64,000 nt of DNA from Agromyces mediolanus (GCF_014648575.1 NZ_BMRJ01000001.1:1713608-1777607), one strand, 5' to 3'; positions 52,419-61,835 are shown, counted from the first letter of the stretch. The notes: generated from the sequence alone by a model not told the origin. Made by a program: numbers and translations.

Positions 52419-54757
52419 CCGCATCGCAGCCGATCCTCGCGCCCGCCTCGCCCGAGCGGCGGCCGTCGGCCGGCGGGGTCACGAGCACCCAGCTCGTCGA
52501 CCTCGGCGTCCTCGCCGCGCTGTGCCTGCTCGCGGTGGCGGGGTACGAGACGAGCTTCGGCGGAATGGACTTCCTGCTCGCGGCCGTCGGCGGCCTCGTG
52601 GTCGGCACCGGCGCCGCCCTGCTCGGCTCGGTGCTGCGCCTCGGGGTGCTGAACACCGTGCTGCTCGCGCTGGCCGCCTACTTCCTGCTCGGTACGCCGT
52701 TCGCGATGCCCGGTCAGGGGATCGCCGTGGTGCTGCCGAGCCTCGACTCGCTCGCCGGCCTCGCGATCGGCGCGGTCTACGGCTGGGCCGACCTCGTGAC
52801 GATCGCGGCTCCCGTCGAGGCGCCCTACTACGTCGCCGCGGTGCCGTACGTCGCGACCTGGCTCGTCTCGCTCGTCGGCGGGCTGCTCGTCCTGCGCTGG
52901 CTGCCTGCGCGCCGGACGGTGCTCCGCGCGGCCGTTCTGCTCATCGGGCCCGTGCTGCTCTATCTCTCGGGCATCCTCCTCGGCACGGACGAGGCCTTCC
53001 TCGCCGCGGTGCGCGGGGTCGCCTTCGGTGCGATCGCGCTCCTCTGGCTGGCGTGGCGCCGCCGCTCCGGCATCGAACAGGGCGGCGCCGACGGCGGCAC
53101 GCTGCTCCGCCGCATCGGGGGAGCCGGTGCGGTCGTCGGCGGGGCGGTCGTGGTCGGCACCGTCGCCGGACTCGCGTTCGCGCCGACCGCGGCGGAGCGG
53201 TTCGTGCTGCGCGACGAGATCGTGCCGCCGTTCGACGCCCGGGAGTTCTCGAGCCCGCTCGCCGGCTTCCGCAGCTACACGAAGGACCTCGCCGAGGAGC
53301 CCGTGCTGCGGGTCAGGGGGCTCGAGCCCGGCGATGTGCTCCGGCTCGCGTCGATGGACGCCTACACCGGCCGGCTCTTCACGGTGGCCGGACCCGAGTC
53401 GGCGATCGACGGCGGCTATGCGATCGTCGGCGCGACGCTCCCCGAGCCCGCGCTCGCAGACCTCGGCGGCGAACGCCGCATCGAGGTCGAGTCGCTCGGC
53501 TACCACGACGTCTGGCTGCCGACCGTGGGGTACGGCGAGCGGCTGCAGCTCCTCGACGGCGCCACCGCCGCCCGCGCGGGCGACCTCCGGTACAACGCCG
53601 ACGCGGGCACCGCGGTGCTGACGAGCGGGTTCCCGGTCGGCGGCCGCTACGAACTCGACGCGCGCACCCAGCTCCAGCCCGACCCCGAGTCGCTCGTCGA
53701 TGTGCCGGTGGCGCGCCTCGAGCTGCCGCCCGTCGATCAGCTCCCCGACGTCGTCGCCGCGAAGGCGGAGGAGTACGCGGGCGAGGAGGAGAGTGCGATC
53801 GGCCGGATCCGCGCCATCGAGACCGGCCTGAAGACGAACGGCTTCCTGAGCCACGGGCTCGCCTCGGACTCGGTCGCCTCGCGCGCCGGGCACGGCGCCG
53901 ACCGGCTCATCGAGCTGTTCACCCGCTCCCAGATGGTGGGCGACGAGGAGCAGTACGCCGCCGCGATGGCGCTCATGGTGCGGCACCTGGGCTACCCGGC
54001 CCGGGTCGTGATGGGCTTCGCGCCCGAGGTCCAGGAGGGTGCCGACGAGGTCGAGGTCCGCGGTGAGGACGTCACCGCCTGGGTCGAGGTCCCGTTCGAG
54101 GGCGTCGGCTGGGTGAGCTTCCGGCCGACCCCCGACCAGGTGGACGTGCCGCAGGAGCAGACGCCGCGGCCGAAGAGCGAGCCGCAGCCGCAGGTGCGCC
54201 AGCCGCCGCGCAACGAGGCCACCGACGACGAGCTGCTGACGACGGTGGAGATCGACGACACCGAGGACGAGAAGCGGGACCACCCCTTCGAGGTGCCGGG
54301 CTGGGTGTGGGTGCTCGCCGGTTCGCTCGGCATCCCGCTCGCGATCGTCTTCCTCCCGCTCCTGTTCGTCGCGCTCGCGAAGCGCCGGCGGCGGGCGCGT
54401 CGGCTCCGGGAACGGCCCGATCGCAGCTCGGCCGGTGCGTGGGACGAGCTCGTCGACCGCTACGCGGAACTGGGGCTCGAGCCCCCGGAGCGGGCCACCC
54501 GCCTGCAGACGGCGGCCGCACTCGCCGGGCAGTCGAGCGAGCAGGGGCTCGCGGGCGCCGAGTCGCTCGCGACCCTCGCGGCATCGGTCGACCGCGACGT
54601 CTTCGAGGGCCGGGAGCTCGACGAGGCGGTGGCGACCCAGCGCTGGACGGAAGCGGATGCCGTGGCCGCCGCCGCGACGGCCGCGGCCGGTCGGGTCCGG
54701 AGGATCGTGAGCCGGTACCGCTACGCGAGACGCCGGAAGCGGCGCGGCCGCCGCTAG
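52415..54757 (+). CDS. transglutaminase-like membrane protein with all catalytic residues replaced
   Basis: A 780-residue protein: about six to seven N-terminal spans (25-265), an extracellular transglutaminase-like domain (about 440-575), one span near 630-655 and a cytosolic tail. The catalytic Cys of G-x-C-E-x-F-A is Glu511 (V-G-D-E-E-Q-Y-A); the His of H-A-W is Thr554 (V-T-A-W-V-E-V); the Asp of F-D-P is Arg570 (F-R-P-T). The fold is clear from M-V-R-H-L-G-Y-P-A-R-V-V-M-G-F. It is thus probably a non-catalytic scaffold or binding protein. Confidence 0.85.
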   Translation: MTASQPILAPASPERRPSAGGVTSTQLVDLGVLAALCLLAVAGYETSFGGMDFLLAAVGGLVVGTGAALLGSVLRLGVLNTVLLALAAYFLLGTPFAMPGQGIAVVLPSLDSLAGLAIGAVYGWADLVTIAAPVEAPYYVAAVPYVATWLVSLVGGLLVLRWLPARRTVLRAAVLLIGPVLLYLSGILLGTDEAFLAAVRGVAFGAIALLWLAWRRRSGIEQGGADGGTLLRRIGGAGAVVGGAVVVGTVAGLAFAPTAAERFVLRDEIVPPFDAREFSSPLAGFRSYTKDLAEEPVLRVRGLEPGDVLRLASMDAYTGRLFTVAGPESAIDGGYAIVGATLPEPALADLGGERRIEVESLGYHDVWLPTVGYGERLQLLDGATAARAGDLRYNADAGTAVLTSGFPVGGRYELDARTQLQPDPESLVDVPVARLELPPVDQLPDVVAAKAEEYAGEEESAIGRIRAIETGLKTNGFLSHGLASDSVASRAGHGADRLIELFTRSQMVGDEEQYAAAMALMVRHLGYPARVVMGFAPEVQEGADEVEVRGEDVTAWVEVPFEGVGWVSFRPTPDQVDVPQEQTPRPKSEPQPQVRQPPRNEATDDELLTTVEIDDTEDEKRDHPFEVPGWVWVLAGSLGIPLAIVFLPLLFVALAKRRRRARRLRERPDRSSAGAWDELVDRYAELGLEPPERATRLQTAAALAGQSSEQGLAGAESLATLAASVDRDVFEGRELDEAVATQRWTEADAVAAAATAAAGRVRRIVSRYRYARRRKRRGRR

Positions 54758-54766
54758 GCTTGCGGC
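54755..54766 (+). promoter_or_regulatory. leaderless promoter of the last FHA gene
   Basis: TAGGCT (54755-54760) overlaps the stop codon of the transglutaminase-like gene and lies six bases before GTG 54767. Confidence 0.55.
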
Positions 54767-55324
54767 GTGGACGGGTCCGACTTCATCGTGCCGCCGCCGG
54801 GCCTCGTGCCCGGCGAGCCGCCGGCCGCCCCCGAGCGCGCCGCCAAGCCGGTCGAGCGCACGCTGCCCTCGTTCGCGCCGGGGCGGAGCGGGCCGCCCCC
54901 GCTCGTGCCGACGCCCGCCGGGCCGGTCGTGCAGGTCCCGCCGCCGCTCGACCCGGCGTACGAGGTCACCGGCGAGCGGGTGCGCTGGCGCCTCGTCGCC
55001 TCCGGCGGCGTCGACGCGGTCATCACGGGCCCCTCGGTCCTCGGCCGGGCGCCCCGCGTCGAGGATGCCGAGGGCGCTCGGGCGGCGGTGCCGATCGACG
55101 ATGCGAGCCGGACCGTGTCGAAGACGCACGCGCTCGCCGTCCCGGCGGGGGAGGCGCTCGCGGTCACCGACCTGCACTCCACGAACGGCGTCCGCATCGA
55201 ACGCGCGGGCGCCGAGCCGGAGGAGCTCGCACCGGGCGCGACGGGACTCGTGGGCGACGGCGAGGTGCTCGTGCTCGGCCGCCTGCGGCTGCTCGTGGCG
55301 AGACTGCCCTCGCCGAACGTGTAA
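54767..55324 (+). CDS. FHA-domain protein
   Basis: A 185-residue soluble protein with a Pro-rich N-terminus (1-60) and a C-terminal FHA domain (about 75-180): L-G-R-A-P, V-S-K-T-H for the S-x-x-H element, and L-H-S-T-N-G-V. The Lys/Thr-containing V-S-K-T-H loop is in the phosphothreonine site. The GTG start is set by the overlapping leaderless promoter. It ends the signalling/surface locus. Confidence 0.85.
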   Translation: MDGSDFIVPPPGLVPGEPPAAPERAAKPVERTLPSFAPGRSGPPPLVPTPAGPVVQVPPPLDPAYEVTGERVRWRLVASGGVDAVITGPSVLGRAPRVEDAEGARAAVPIDDASRTVSKTHALAVPAGEALAVTDLHSTNGVRIERAGAEPEELAPGATGLVGDGEVLVLGRLRLLVARLPSPNV

Positions 55325-55327
55325 TCT
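55322..55327 (+). promoter_or_regulatory. promoter of the leuCD leader
   Basis: TAATCT overlaps the stop codon of the FHA gene and is six bases before the GTG of the leader peptide, so the transcript should start at that GTG. Confidence 0.6.
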
Positions 55328-55333
55328 GTCAGG

Positions 55334-55384
55334 GTGCGTGCACGGCGACTTCTGCTTCGGTGCCGCGGCGGGGCCTCGTTCTAG
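55334..55384 (+). CDS. leucine leader peptide of leuCD
   Basis: A 16-codon reading frame (V-R-A-R-R-L-L-L-R-C-R-G-G-A-S-F, stop TAG at 55382-55384). Codons 6-8 are three consecutive Leu codons, CTT-CTG-CTT; CTT is rare in this GC-rich sequence. The peptide lies directly before the leucine-biosynthesis genes and begins at the predicted transcription start. This is the classic layout for attenuation by leucyl-tRNA supply. Confidence 0.7.
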   Translation: MRARRLLLRCRGGASF

Positions 55385-55401
55385 GCCCTTCCCCGCCGCG
55401 G
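55363..55401 (+). promoter_or_regulatory. attenuator hairpin of leuCD
   Basis: CCGCGGCGGGG (55363-55373) pairs perfectly with CCCCGCCGCGG (55391-55401). The hairpin starts just after the Leu codons and covers the leader stop. In addition CTTCGG within the Leu-codon region (55355-55360) is complementary to CCGAAG (55431-55436) at the leuC ribosome-binding site. No U-run follows, so control may act on translation or on Rho. Confidence 0.6.
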
Positions 55402-55448
55402 AGTCCGTCGACGGCTGATTCAGAGCAGAACCGAAGGATGACCACCGC

Positions 55449-56897
55449 ATGACCGCGTCAAGCGAACGCCCCCGCACCCTCGCCGAGAAGGTGTGGGACG
55501 ACCACCTCGTCAAGCAGGGCGAGGACGGCACCCCCGATCTCATCTACATCGACCTGCACCTGGTGCACGAGGTGACGAGCCCGCAGGCCTTCGACGGGCT
55601 GCGGATGGCCGGGCGGCCCGTGCGCCGCCCCGACCTCACGATCGCGACCGAGGACCACAACACCCCGACGCTCGACATCGACAAGCCCATCGCCGATCTG
55701 ACGAGCCGCACCCAGATCGAGACGCTGCGTCGCAACGCGGCCGAGTTCGGCATCCGCCTGCACTCGCTCGGCGACAAGGAGCAGGGCATCGTCCACGTCG
55801 TGGGCCCGCAGCTCGGCCTCACGATGCCGGGCATCACCGTCGTCTGCGGCGACTCGCACACCTCGACGCACGGCGCGTTCGGCGCGATGGCGTTCGGCAT
55901 CGGCACGAGCGAGGTCGAGCACGTGCTCGCGACGCAGACGCTGCCGCTGAAGCCGTTCAAGACGATGGCGATCAACGTCGAGGGCACGCTGCGCCCCGGG
56001 GTCACGGCGAAGGACATCATCCTCGCGGTGATCGCGAAGATCGGCACCGGCGGCGGCCAGGGCTACGTGCTCGAGTACCGGGGCAGCGCCATCCGCGCGC
56101 TGTCGATGGACGGCCGGATGACGATCTGCAACATGTCGATCGAGGCCGGGGCCCGCGCCGGCATGGTCGCACCCGACGAGACCACCTTCGCCTACCTGAA
56201 GGGTCGCGCGCACGCGCCCGAGGGCGAGGACTGGGACGCCGCGGTCGAGTACTGGAAGACGCTGCCGAGCGACGAGGGCGCCGAGTTCGACGCCGAGGTC
56301 TTCATCGACGCCGACGCGCTCGAGCCCTTCGTCACCTGGGGCACCAACCCCGGCCAGGGCGTCTCGCTCTCCGACACCGTGCCCGACCCCGCCACGATCG
56401 ACGACCAGCACGAGCGCGCCGCCGCCGAGCGGGCGCTCGAGTACATGGACCTCCGCCCCGGCGTGCCGCTCAAGGAGATCAAGGTCGACGCGGTCTTCAT
56501 GGGCTCCTGCACCAACAGCCGCATCGAGGACCTGCGGGCCTTCGCGTCGATCGTCGCCGGCAAGCGGAAGGCCGACGGCGTGCGCGTCATGGTCGTCCCC
56601 GGCTCCGCGCGGGTGCGCCTCGAGGCCGAGGCCGAGGGGCTCGACAAGGTCTTCGAGGCCTTCGGCGCCGAGTGGCGCTTCGCCGGCTGCTCGATGTGCC
56701 TCGGCATGAACCCCGACCAGCTCGCCCCGGGGGAGCGCTGCGCGTCGACCTCGAACCGCAACTTCGAGGGCCGGCAGGGCAAGGGCGGCCGCACCCATCT
56801 GGTCTCCCCGCTCGTGGCGGCGGCGACCGCGATCCGCGGCACGCTCTCGAGCCCGTGGGATCTCGAACAGGCCGTGACCGAGGCGGAGGCGAAGTAA
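55449..56897 (+). CDS. leuC: 3-isopropylmalate dehydratase large subunit
   Basis: A 482-residue aconitase-family enzyme that, with LeuD, isomerises 2-isopropylmalate to 3-isopropylmalate in leucine biosynthesis. The [4Fe-4S] cluster Cys are in [17 protein letters not shown] and G-C-S-M-C-L-G. The length matches the bacterial LeuC norm (about 470). The ATG 55449 follows GAAGGA. It is followed after two bases by leuD. Confidence 0.96.
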   Translation: MTASSERPRTLAEKVWDDHLVKQGEDGTPDLIYIDLHLVHEVTSPQAFDGLRMAGRPVRRPDLTIATEDHNTPTLDIDKPIADLTSRTQIETLRRNAAEFGIRLHSLGDKEQGIVHVVGPQLGLTMPGITVVCGDSHTSTHGAFGAMAFGIGTSEVEHVLATQTLPLKPFKTMAINVEGTLRPGVTAKDIILAVIAKIGTGGGQGYVLEYRGSAIRALSMDGRMTICNMSIEAGARAGMVAPDETTFAYLKGRAHAPEGEDWDAAVEYWKTLPSDEGAEFDAEVFIDADALEPFVTWGTNPGQGVSLSDTVPDPATIDDQHERAAAERALEYMDLRPGVPLKEIKVDAVFMGSCTNSRIEDLRAFASIVAGKRKADGVRVMVVPGSARVRLEAEAEGLDKVFEAFGAEWRFAGCSMCLGMNPDQLAPGERCASTSNRNFEGRQGKGGRTHLVSPLVAAATAIRGTLSSPWDLEQAVTEAEAK

Positions 56898-56899
56898 TC

Positions 56900-57517
56900 G
56901 TGGAGAAGATCAGCACCGTCACCGGCGTCGCCGTCCCGCTGCGCCGCTCGAACGTCGACACCGACCAGATCATCCCCGCGGTGTTCCTGAAGCGCGTCAC
57001 GAAGACCGGCTTCGACGACGCCCTGTTCCACGGCTGGCGCCAGGACCCGGAGTTCATCCTCAACCAGCCCGCCTACCAGGGCGCCAGCGTGCTCGTCGCG
57101 GGCCCCGACTTCGGCACCGGTTCGAGCCGCGAGCACGCCGTCTGGGCGCTCCGCGACTACGGTTTCCAGGTCGTCATCTCGAGCCGCTTCGGCGACATCT
57201 TCCGCGGCAACGCCGGCAAGCAGGGCCTGCTCGCCGCGCTCGTCGCCTACGAGGACATCGAGCGCATCTGGGAGGTCGTCGAGGCCGAGCCGGGAATGCC
57301 GGTCACGGTGGATCTCGTTGAGCGTACGGTGAGCGCAGGTGAGCTCACGGTGCCGTTCGAGATCGACGACTACACTCGGTGGAGGCTGTTGGAGGGACTC
57401 GACGACATCGGGCTCACTCTGCGCGAAGAAGAGGCCATCGCCGAGTTCGAACAGCATCGAGCGGCGTGGCGGCCAACAACGCTCCCGATCCGGGAGCCGG
57501 CGGAAGCAGGGAACTGA
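56900..57517 (+). CDS. leuD: 3-isopropylmalate dehydratase small subunit
   Basis: A 205-residue swivel-domain subunit. [17 protein letters not shown] and the G-N-A-G-K-Q-G-L region (N-x-x-K-x-G-L) are hallmarks. The GTG start at 56900 lies two bases after the leuC stop. It is immediately followed by murA without a gap. Confidence 0.95.
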   Translation: MEKISTVTGVAVPLRRSNVDTDQIIPAVFLKRVTKTGFDDALFHGWRQDPEFILNQPAYQGASVLVAGPDFGTGSSREHAVWALRDYGFQVVISSRFGDIFRGNAGKQGLLAALVAYEDIERIWEVVEAEPGMPVTVDLVERTVSAGELTVPFEIDDYTRWRLLEGLDDIGLTLREEEAIAEFEQHRAAWRPTTLPIREPAEAGN

Positions 57518-58888
57518 GTGAACACACTCGTTGATGACGCGAAGCAGCACGGGAGCGCAGTGGGACTCGAGGTCGACAAGATCACGATCAACGGCGGCAA
57601 GCCGCTGCGCGGCCGCATCGAGCTGAAGGGCGCCAAGAACCTCGTCACCAAGGCGATGGTCGCGGCGATCCTCGGCGATACGCCCAGCGTGCTGAAGGAC
57701 GTGCCGAACATCAGCGACGTGCGCATCGTCCGCGGCCTGCTCGAGGTGCACGGCGTGACCGTCACCGAGGGCGAGGAGCCCGGCGAGCTCGTGCTCGACC
57801 CGTCCGGCGTGGCCCAGGCGCACATGGCCGACATCGACGCCCACGCCGGGTCGAGCCGCATCCCGATCCTGTTCTGCGGGCCGCTCCTGCACCGGCTCGG
57901 CGAGGCGTTCATCCCCGACCTCGGCGGATGCCGCATCGGCGACCGCCCGATCGACTACCACCTCGAGGTGCTCCGCAACTTCGGCGCCATCGTCGAGAAG
58001 CTGCCGAGCGGGATCCGCATGTCGGCCCCGAACGGCCTGAAGGGCGCGAAGGTCGAGCTGCCGTACCCGAGCGTCGGCGCGACCGAGCAGGTGCTGCTGA
58101 CGGCGACCCTCGCCGACGGCATCACCGAGCTCACCGGCGCCGCGATCGAGCCCGAGATCATGGATCTCATCAACATCCTGCAGAAGATGGGCGCGATCAT
58201 CACGGTCGACACCGACCGGGTCATCCGCATCGAGGGGGTCGACCGGCTCTCCGGCTACCGCCACCGCGCGCTCTTCGACCGCAACGAGGCCGCGAGCTGG
58301 GCCGCGGCGGCCCTCGCGACCGAGGGCGACATCTTCGTCGGCGGCGCCCGCCAGGCCGAGATGCTCACGTTCCTGAACGTCTTCCGCAAGGTCGGCGGCG
58401 CGTTCGACATCGCCGAGGACGGCATCCGGTTCTTCCACCCGGGCGGCGAGCTGAGCTCGACGATCATCGAGACCGACGTGCACCCGGGCTTCATGACCGA
58501 CTGGCAGCAGCCGCTCGTCATCGCCCTGACGAAGGCGAAGGGCGTCTCGATCGTGCACGAGACCGTGTACGAGCAGCGCTTCGGCTTCGTCGACGCGCTC
58601 GTCGAGATGGGCGCGAAGATCGACGTGCACAAGGAATGCCTGACCGGCAAGCCGTGCCGCTTCGGCCAGCGCAACTTCAAGCACTCGGCCGTCATCTCCG
58701 GCCCGGCGAAGCTGACCGGTGCCGACATCGAGGTGCCCGACCTGCGCGGCGGGTTCAGCCACCTCATCGCGGCGCTGACGGCCGAGGGCCGATCGACCGT
58801 GTCGAACGTCGGCATCATCGCCCGCGGCTACGAGAACTTCATCGGGAAGCTCGAGCTGCTCGGGGCGGACTTCGAACTCGAAGGGTGA
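57518..58888 (+). CDS. murA: UDP-N-acetylglucosamine 1-carboxyvinyltransferase
   Basis: A 456-residue MurA, which adds enolpyruvate to UDP-GlcNAc in the first committed step of peptidoglycan synthesis. L-K-G-A-K-N is the N-terminal substrate motif (Lys, Asn). Cys138 in G-G-C-R-I-G-D-R-P corresponds to the fosfomycin-target Cys, not the Asp found in mycobacteria, so fosfomycin sensitivity of the enzyme is expected. An additional 20 residues precede the usual start. GTG 57518 follows the leuD stop directly. Confidence 0.95.
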   Translation: MNTLVDDAKQHGSAVGLEVDKITINGGKPLRGRIELKGAKNLVTKAMVAAILGDTPSVLKDVPNISDVRIVRGLLEVHGVTVTEGEEPGELVLDPSGVAQAHMADIDAHAGSSRIPILFCGPLLHRLGEAFIPDLGGCRIGDRPIDYHLEVLRNFGAIVEKLPSGIRMSAPNGLKGAKVELPYPSVGATEQVLLTATLADGITELTGAAIEPEIMDLINILQKMGAIITVDTDRVIRIEGVDRLSGYRHRALFDRNEAASWAAAALATEGDIFVGGARQAEMLTFLNVFRKVGGAFDIAEDGIRFFHPGGELSSTIIETDVHPGFMTDWQQPLVIALTKAKGVSIVHETVYEQRFGFVDALVEMGAKIDVHKECLTGKPCRFGQRNFKHSAVISGPAKLTGADIEVPDLRGGFSHLIAALTAEGRSTVSNVGIIARGYENFIGKLELLGADFELEG

Positions 58889-59700
58889 ACGGCCAGGTGG
58901 CGAACGACGACGGCGCGGGTGAATCGAAGCCGGTGAGCGACCCGCCCACGGCGGGGGCGAAGCCGCGGTCCGAGACCCGGCGGCCCTCCTTCTTCTGGTT
59001 CCTCGCGGCGGTCATCCTGCCGATCATCAACCTCGGCGTGAAGTTCCGCTTCCACCACCGGGAGCGGATGCCGCAGTCGGGCGCCTTCGTGCTCGCGCCG
59101 AACCACTACAGCGAGATCGACCCGGTCGTGATGGGCGCCGCGAGCTGGAAGCTCGGGCGCGCCCCGCGCTTCCTGGCGAAGGCCTCGCTCTTCAAGGTCC
59201 CCGTCGTCGGCTGGGCGCTCCGCGCCTCGGGCCAGATCCCGGTCGAGCGCAGCGGCAGCCGTGGGCACGACGCCCTCCGCGCCGCCGAGGAGCTCGTCGA
59301 GAAGGGGCGGATGGTCATCGTCTACCCCGAGGGCTCGCTCACCCGCGACCCCGAGCTCTGGCCCATGCGGGGCAAGACGGGCGCGGTCCGCATCGCGCTC
59401 GAGCGCGGCATCCCGCTCGTCCCCGCGGCCCACTGGGGCACGCAGGCCCTCATGCCCCGCTACGGCAAGAAGCTGAGCCTGTTCCCGCGCAAGACGATCG
59501 ACGTCGCCATCGGCGAGCCCGTCGATCTCACCCCCTACCGCGGCCGGCCGCTCGACCAGGCGACGATGGTCGCGGCCACCGCCGATCTGATGGATGCGAT
59601 CGCGGAGCTGCTCGCCGAGCTGCGCGGCGAGCCGGCGCCCGCCGAGCGCTGGGACCCCGTCGTGCACGGTCAGAAGGAGACGGGCCGAATTGAAGACTAG
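58885..59700 (+). CDS. 1-acylglycerol-3-phosphate acyltransferase family protein (PlsC-like)
   Basis: A 271-residue acyltransferase: a charged N-terminus of about 40 residues, one hydrophobic segment (about 42-60), then the HX4D motif in N-H-Y-S-E-I-D, the F-x-x-K-A-S-L region and the Y-P-E-G-S-L-T motif. It acylates lysophosphatidate or a related lipid at the inner membrane. The GTG start overlaps the murA stop; its 3' end overlaps gpsA by 11 bases, linking phospholipid steps. Confidence 0.9.
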   Translation: MNGQVANDDGAGESKPVSDPPTAGAKPRSETRRPSFFWFLAAVILPIINLGVKFRFHHRERMPQSGAFVLAPNHYSEIDPVVMGAASWKLGRAPRFLAKASLFKVPVVGWALRASGQIPVERSGSRGHDALRAAEELVEKGRMVIVYPEGSLTRDPELWPMRGKTGAVRIALERGIPLVPAAHWGTQALMPRYGKKLSLFPRKTIDVAIGEPVDLTPYRGRPLDQATMVAATADLMDAIAELLAELRGEPAPAERWDPVVHGQKETGRIED

Positions 59701-60829
59701 GAGCGGCCCCCGCAAGCCCCACGGCACGCGCGTCGCGGTGCTCGGGGCGGGCAGCTGGGGCACGACCTTCGCGAAGATCCTCGCCGACGGCGGCGCCGAC
59801 GTCATGCTCTGGGCCCGGCGGCCCGAGCTCGCGCGCGAGATCCAGGAGGCGCAGCGCAACAGCGACTACCTCCCCGGCATCAACCTGCCGCGGGGGCTCC
59901 GCTCGACCAGCCGGCTCGACCTGGCCCTGGCCGGGGCCGAGCAGGTGTACATCTCGGTGCCGAGCCAGTCGCTCCGCGACAACCTCGAGGCCATCACGCC
60001 CCACCTCCACGCCGAGGCCATCGTCGTCTCGCTGATGAAGGGCGTCGAGAAGGCGAGCGGCCTGCGCATGAGCCAGGTCATCGCCGAGGTGCTGCCGATC
60101 GACGAATCGCGCATCGCGGTCATCTCGGGCCCGAACCTCGCGCTCGAGATCGCGAAGGAGCAGCCGACGGCGGCCGTCGTCTCCTCCTCGAGCCTGGAGA
60201 CGGCGCAGGCCGTCGCCTCGGTGTCGCGCAACCGCTACTTCCACTCCTTCGTGAACACCGACGTGCCGGGCACCGAGTTCGGCGGCGTGCTGAAGAACCT
60301 CATCGCGGTGGCGATCGGCATCGTCGACGGCGCCGGCTACGGCGAGAACACGAAGGCCTCCATCCTCACGCGCGGCCTCGTCGAGATGACGGACTTCTCG
60401 GTCGCGTACGGCGCGCAGCCGGAGACGCTCTCCGGCCTCGCGGGACTCGGCGACCTCATCGCCACGTGCCAGTCGCCGCTGTCGCGCAACAACACCGCGG
60501 GTCGGCTGCTCGGGCAGGGCTACCACCTGAAGGACGTCGTCGAGCGCATGCAGCAGACGACGGAGGGCTTGGCCTCGGTCGGCCCGATCCTCGAGCTGGC
60601 GAAGGCGAAGGGCGTCGCGATGCCCATCGTCGAGCAGGTGCGCCAGGTGCTCGCCGGCACGCTGGCTCCGCGCGACATCGCCCCGCACCTCACGACCGAC
60701 GACGAGCCCCAGGGCGAAAGGACGAACGATGGACAAGCTCAGGGTGGTTCTGCTCTTCGGCGGGCGTTCAAGCGAGCACTCGATCAGCTGCGCTACGGCG
60801 GGGGGAGTGCTGGGGGCGATCGATCGTGA
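59690..60829 (+). CDS. gpsA: glycerol-3-phosphate dehydrogenase [NAD(P)+]
   Basis: A 379-residue enzyme making sn-glycerol 3-phosphate from DHAP. G-A-G-S-W-G-T-T-F-A is the nucleotide motif; L-M-K-G-V-E, V-L-K-N-L-I-A-V-A (catalytic Lys) and G-L-A-G-L-G-D-L follow. The TTG start at 59690 has AGAAGGAG at a good distance. The C-terminus is 33 residues longer than the ddl start would suggest: it overlaps the ddl gene by 101 bases in another frame, giving an Arg/Gly-rich tail. Confidence 0.93.
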   Translation: MKTRSGPRKPHGTRVAVLGAGSWGTTFAKILADGGADVMLWARRPELAREIQEAQRNSDYLPGINLPRGLRSTSRLDLALAGAEQVYISVPSQSLRDNLEAITPHLHAEAIVVSLMKGVEKASGLRMSQVIAEVLPIDESRIAVISGPNLALEIAKEQPTAAVVSSSSLETAQAVASVSRNRYFHSFVNTDVPGTEFGGVLKNLIAVAIGIVDGAGYGENTKASILTRGLVEMTDFSVAYGAQPETLSGLAGLGDLIATCQSPLSRNNTAGRLLGQGYHLKDVVERMQQTTEGLASVGPILELAKAKGVAMPIVEQVRQVLAGTLAPRDIAPHLTTDDEPQGERTNDGQAQGGSALRRAFKRALDQLRYGGGSAGGDRS

Positions 60830-61835
60830 CCGCTTCGAGGTGATCCCGGTCGGGATCACCCGCGACGGAGCGTTCGTGCTCGAGTCGGATGATCCGGCGC
60901 GCTTCGCTCTCGACCCGGCGCAGCTGCCCGAGGTCGTCGACAACGGCACCCGGGTGAGCTGGCCCGAGAGCGCCGTCTCGCGCGAACTGCGAGTCACGAC
61001 CGCGTCCGCGGACGGCGGCTCGGACACGCGCTCGCTCGGCGACGTCGACGTGGTGTTCCCGATCCTGCACGGCCGCTTCGGTGAGGACGGCACGATCCAG
61101 GGCCTGCTCGAGCTGCTCGGCCTGCCCTACGTCGGCAACGGCGTCCTCGCCTCCGCGGCCGGCATGGACAAGCACGCGACGAAGACCCTGCTCGAGGGCG
61201 CCGGCATCCAGGTCGCCCCCTGGGTGACGCTCACCCGTGCGGCGCTCGACGCCGATCCGGTGCTGTGGCAGCGACGGGTGCAGGCGCTCGGTCTGCCCGT
61301 GTTCGTGAAGCCGGCCCGCGCCGGCAGCTCCGTGGGCGTCACGAAGGTGAGCGACTGGTCCGGGCTCGACGCCGCGCTCGATGTCGCGTTCGCCGAGGAC
61401 CGCAGCGTGCTCGTCGAGTCCGCCGTGTCCGGGCGGGAGATCGAGATCGCGGTGCTCGAGGGACCTGAGCCCGGCGAGGTCGGCGTCAGCGTCGCCGGCG
61501 AGGTCATCGTCTCCGGCCGCGACTTCTACGACTTCGAGGCGAAGTACCTCGACGCCCCCGGCGTCGAGCTCGTCTGTCCGGCCGATCTGGGCGACGGCGA
61601 GCTGTTCGAGCTGCAGCGCGTCGCACGGCGCGCCTTCGAGGCGCTCGGCGCCGAGGGGCTCGCTCGGGTCGACGTCTTCCTGACCGACGAGGGCTACGTC
61701 GTGAACGAGGTGAACACGATGCCCGGCTTCACCCCGATCTCGATGTTCCCGACGTGCTGGCTGAACTCGGGGCTCAGCTATCCCGAGCTCATCACCCGCC
61801 TCATCGAGGTCGGGCACGCGCGCGGCGCGCGCTGA
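60729..61835 (+). CDS. ddl: D-alanine--D-alanine ligase
   Basis: A 368-residue ATP-grasp ligase that makes D-Ala-D-Ala for peptidoglycan. L-F-G-G-R-S-S-E-H-S-I-S begins the N-domain; H-G-R-F-G-E-D-G-T-I-Q-G, the F-V-K-P-A-R-A-G-S-S-V-G ATP site, and E-V-N-T-M-P-G-F-T are present. The ATG 60729 follows GAAAGGA and lies inside the 3' end of gpsA. With murA upstream, this is a lipid/wall precursor cluster. Confidence 0.95.
   Translation: MDKLRVVLLFGGRSSEHSISCATAGGVLGAIDRDRFEVIPVGITRDGAFVLESDDPARFALDPAQLPEVVDNGTRVSWPESAVSRELRVTTASADGGSDTRSLGDVDVVFPILHGRFGEDGTIQGLLELLGLPYVGNGVLASAAGMDKHATKTLLEGAGIQVAPWVTLTRAALDADPVLWQRRVQALGLPVFVKPARAGSSVGVTKVSDWSGLDAALDVAFAEDRSVLVESAVSGREIEIAVLEGPEPGEVGVSVAGEVIVSGRDFYDFEAKYLDAPGVELVCPADLGDGELFELQRVARRAFEALGAEGLARVDVFLTDEGYVVNEVNTMPGFTPISMFPTCWLNSGLSYPELITRLIEVGHARGAR

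Noticed and set aside
52133-55543. Very long minus-strand open frame of 1136 codons
   Set aside because: It runs opposite DUF58, transglutaminase-like and FHA genes with clear families; its translation is low-complexity Arg/Ala/Glu.
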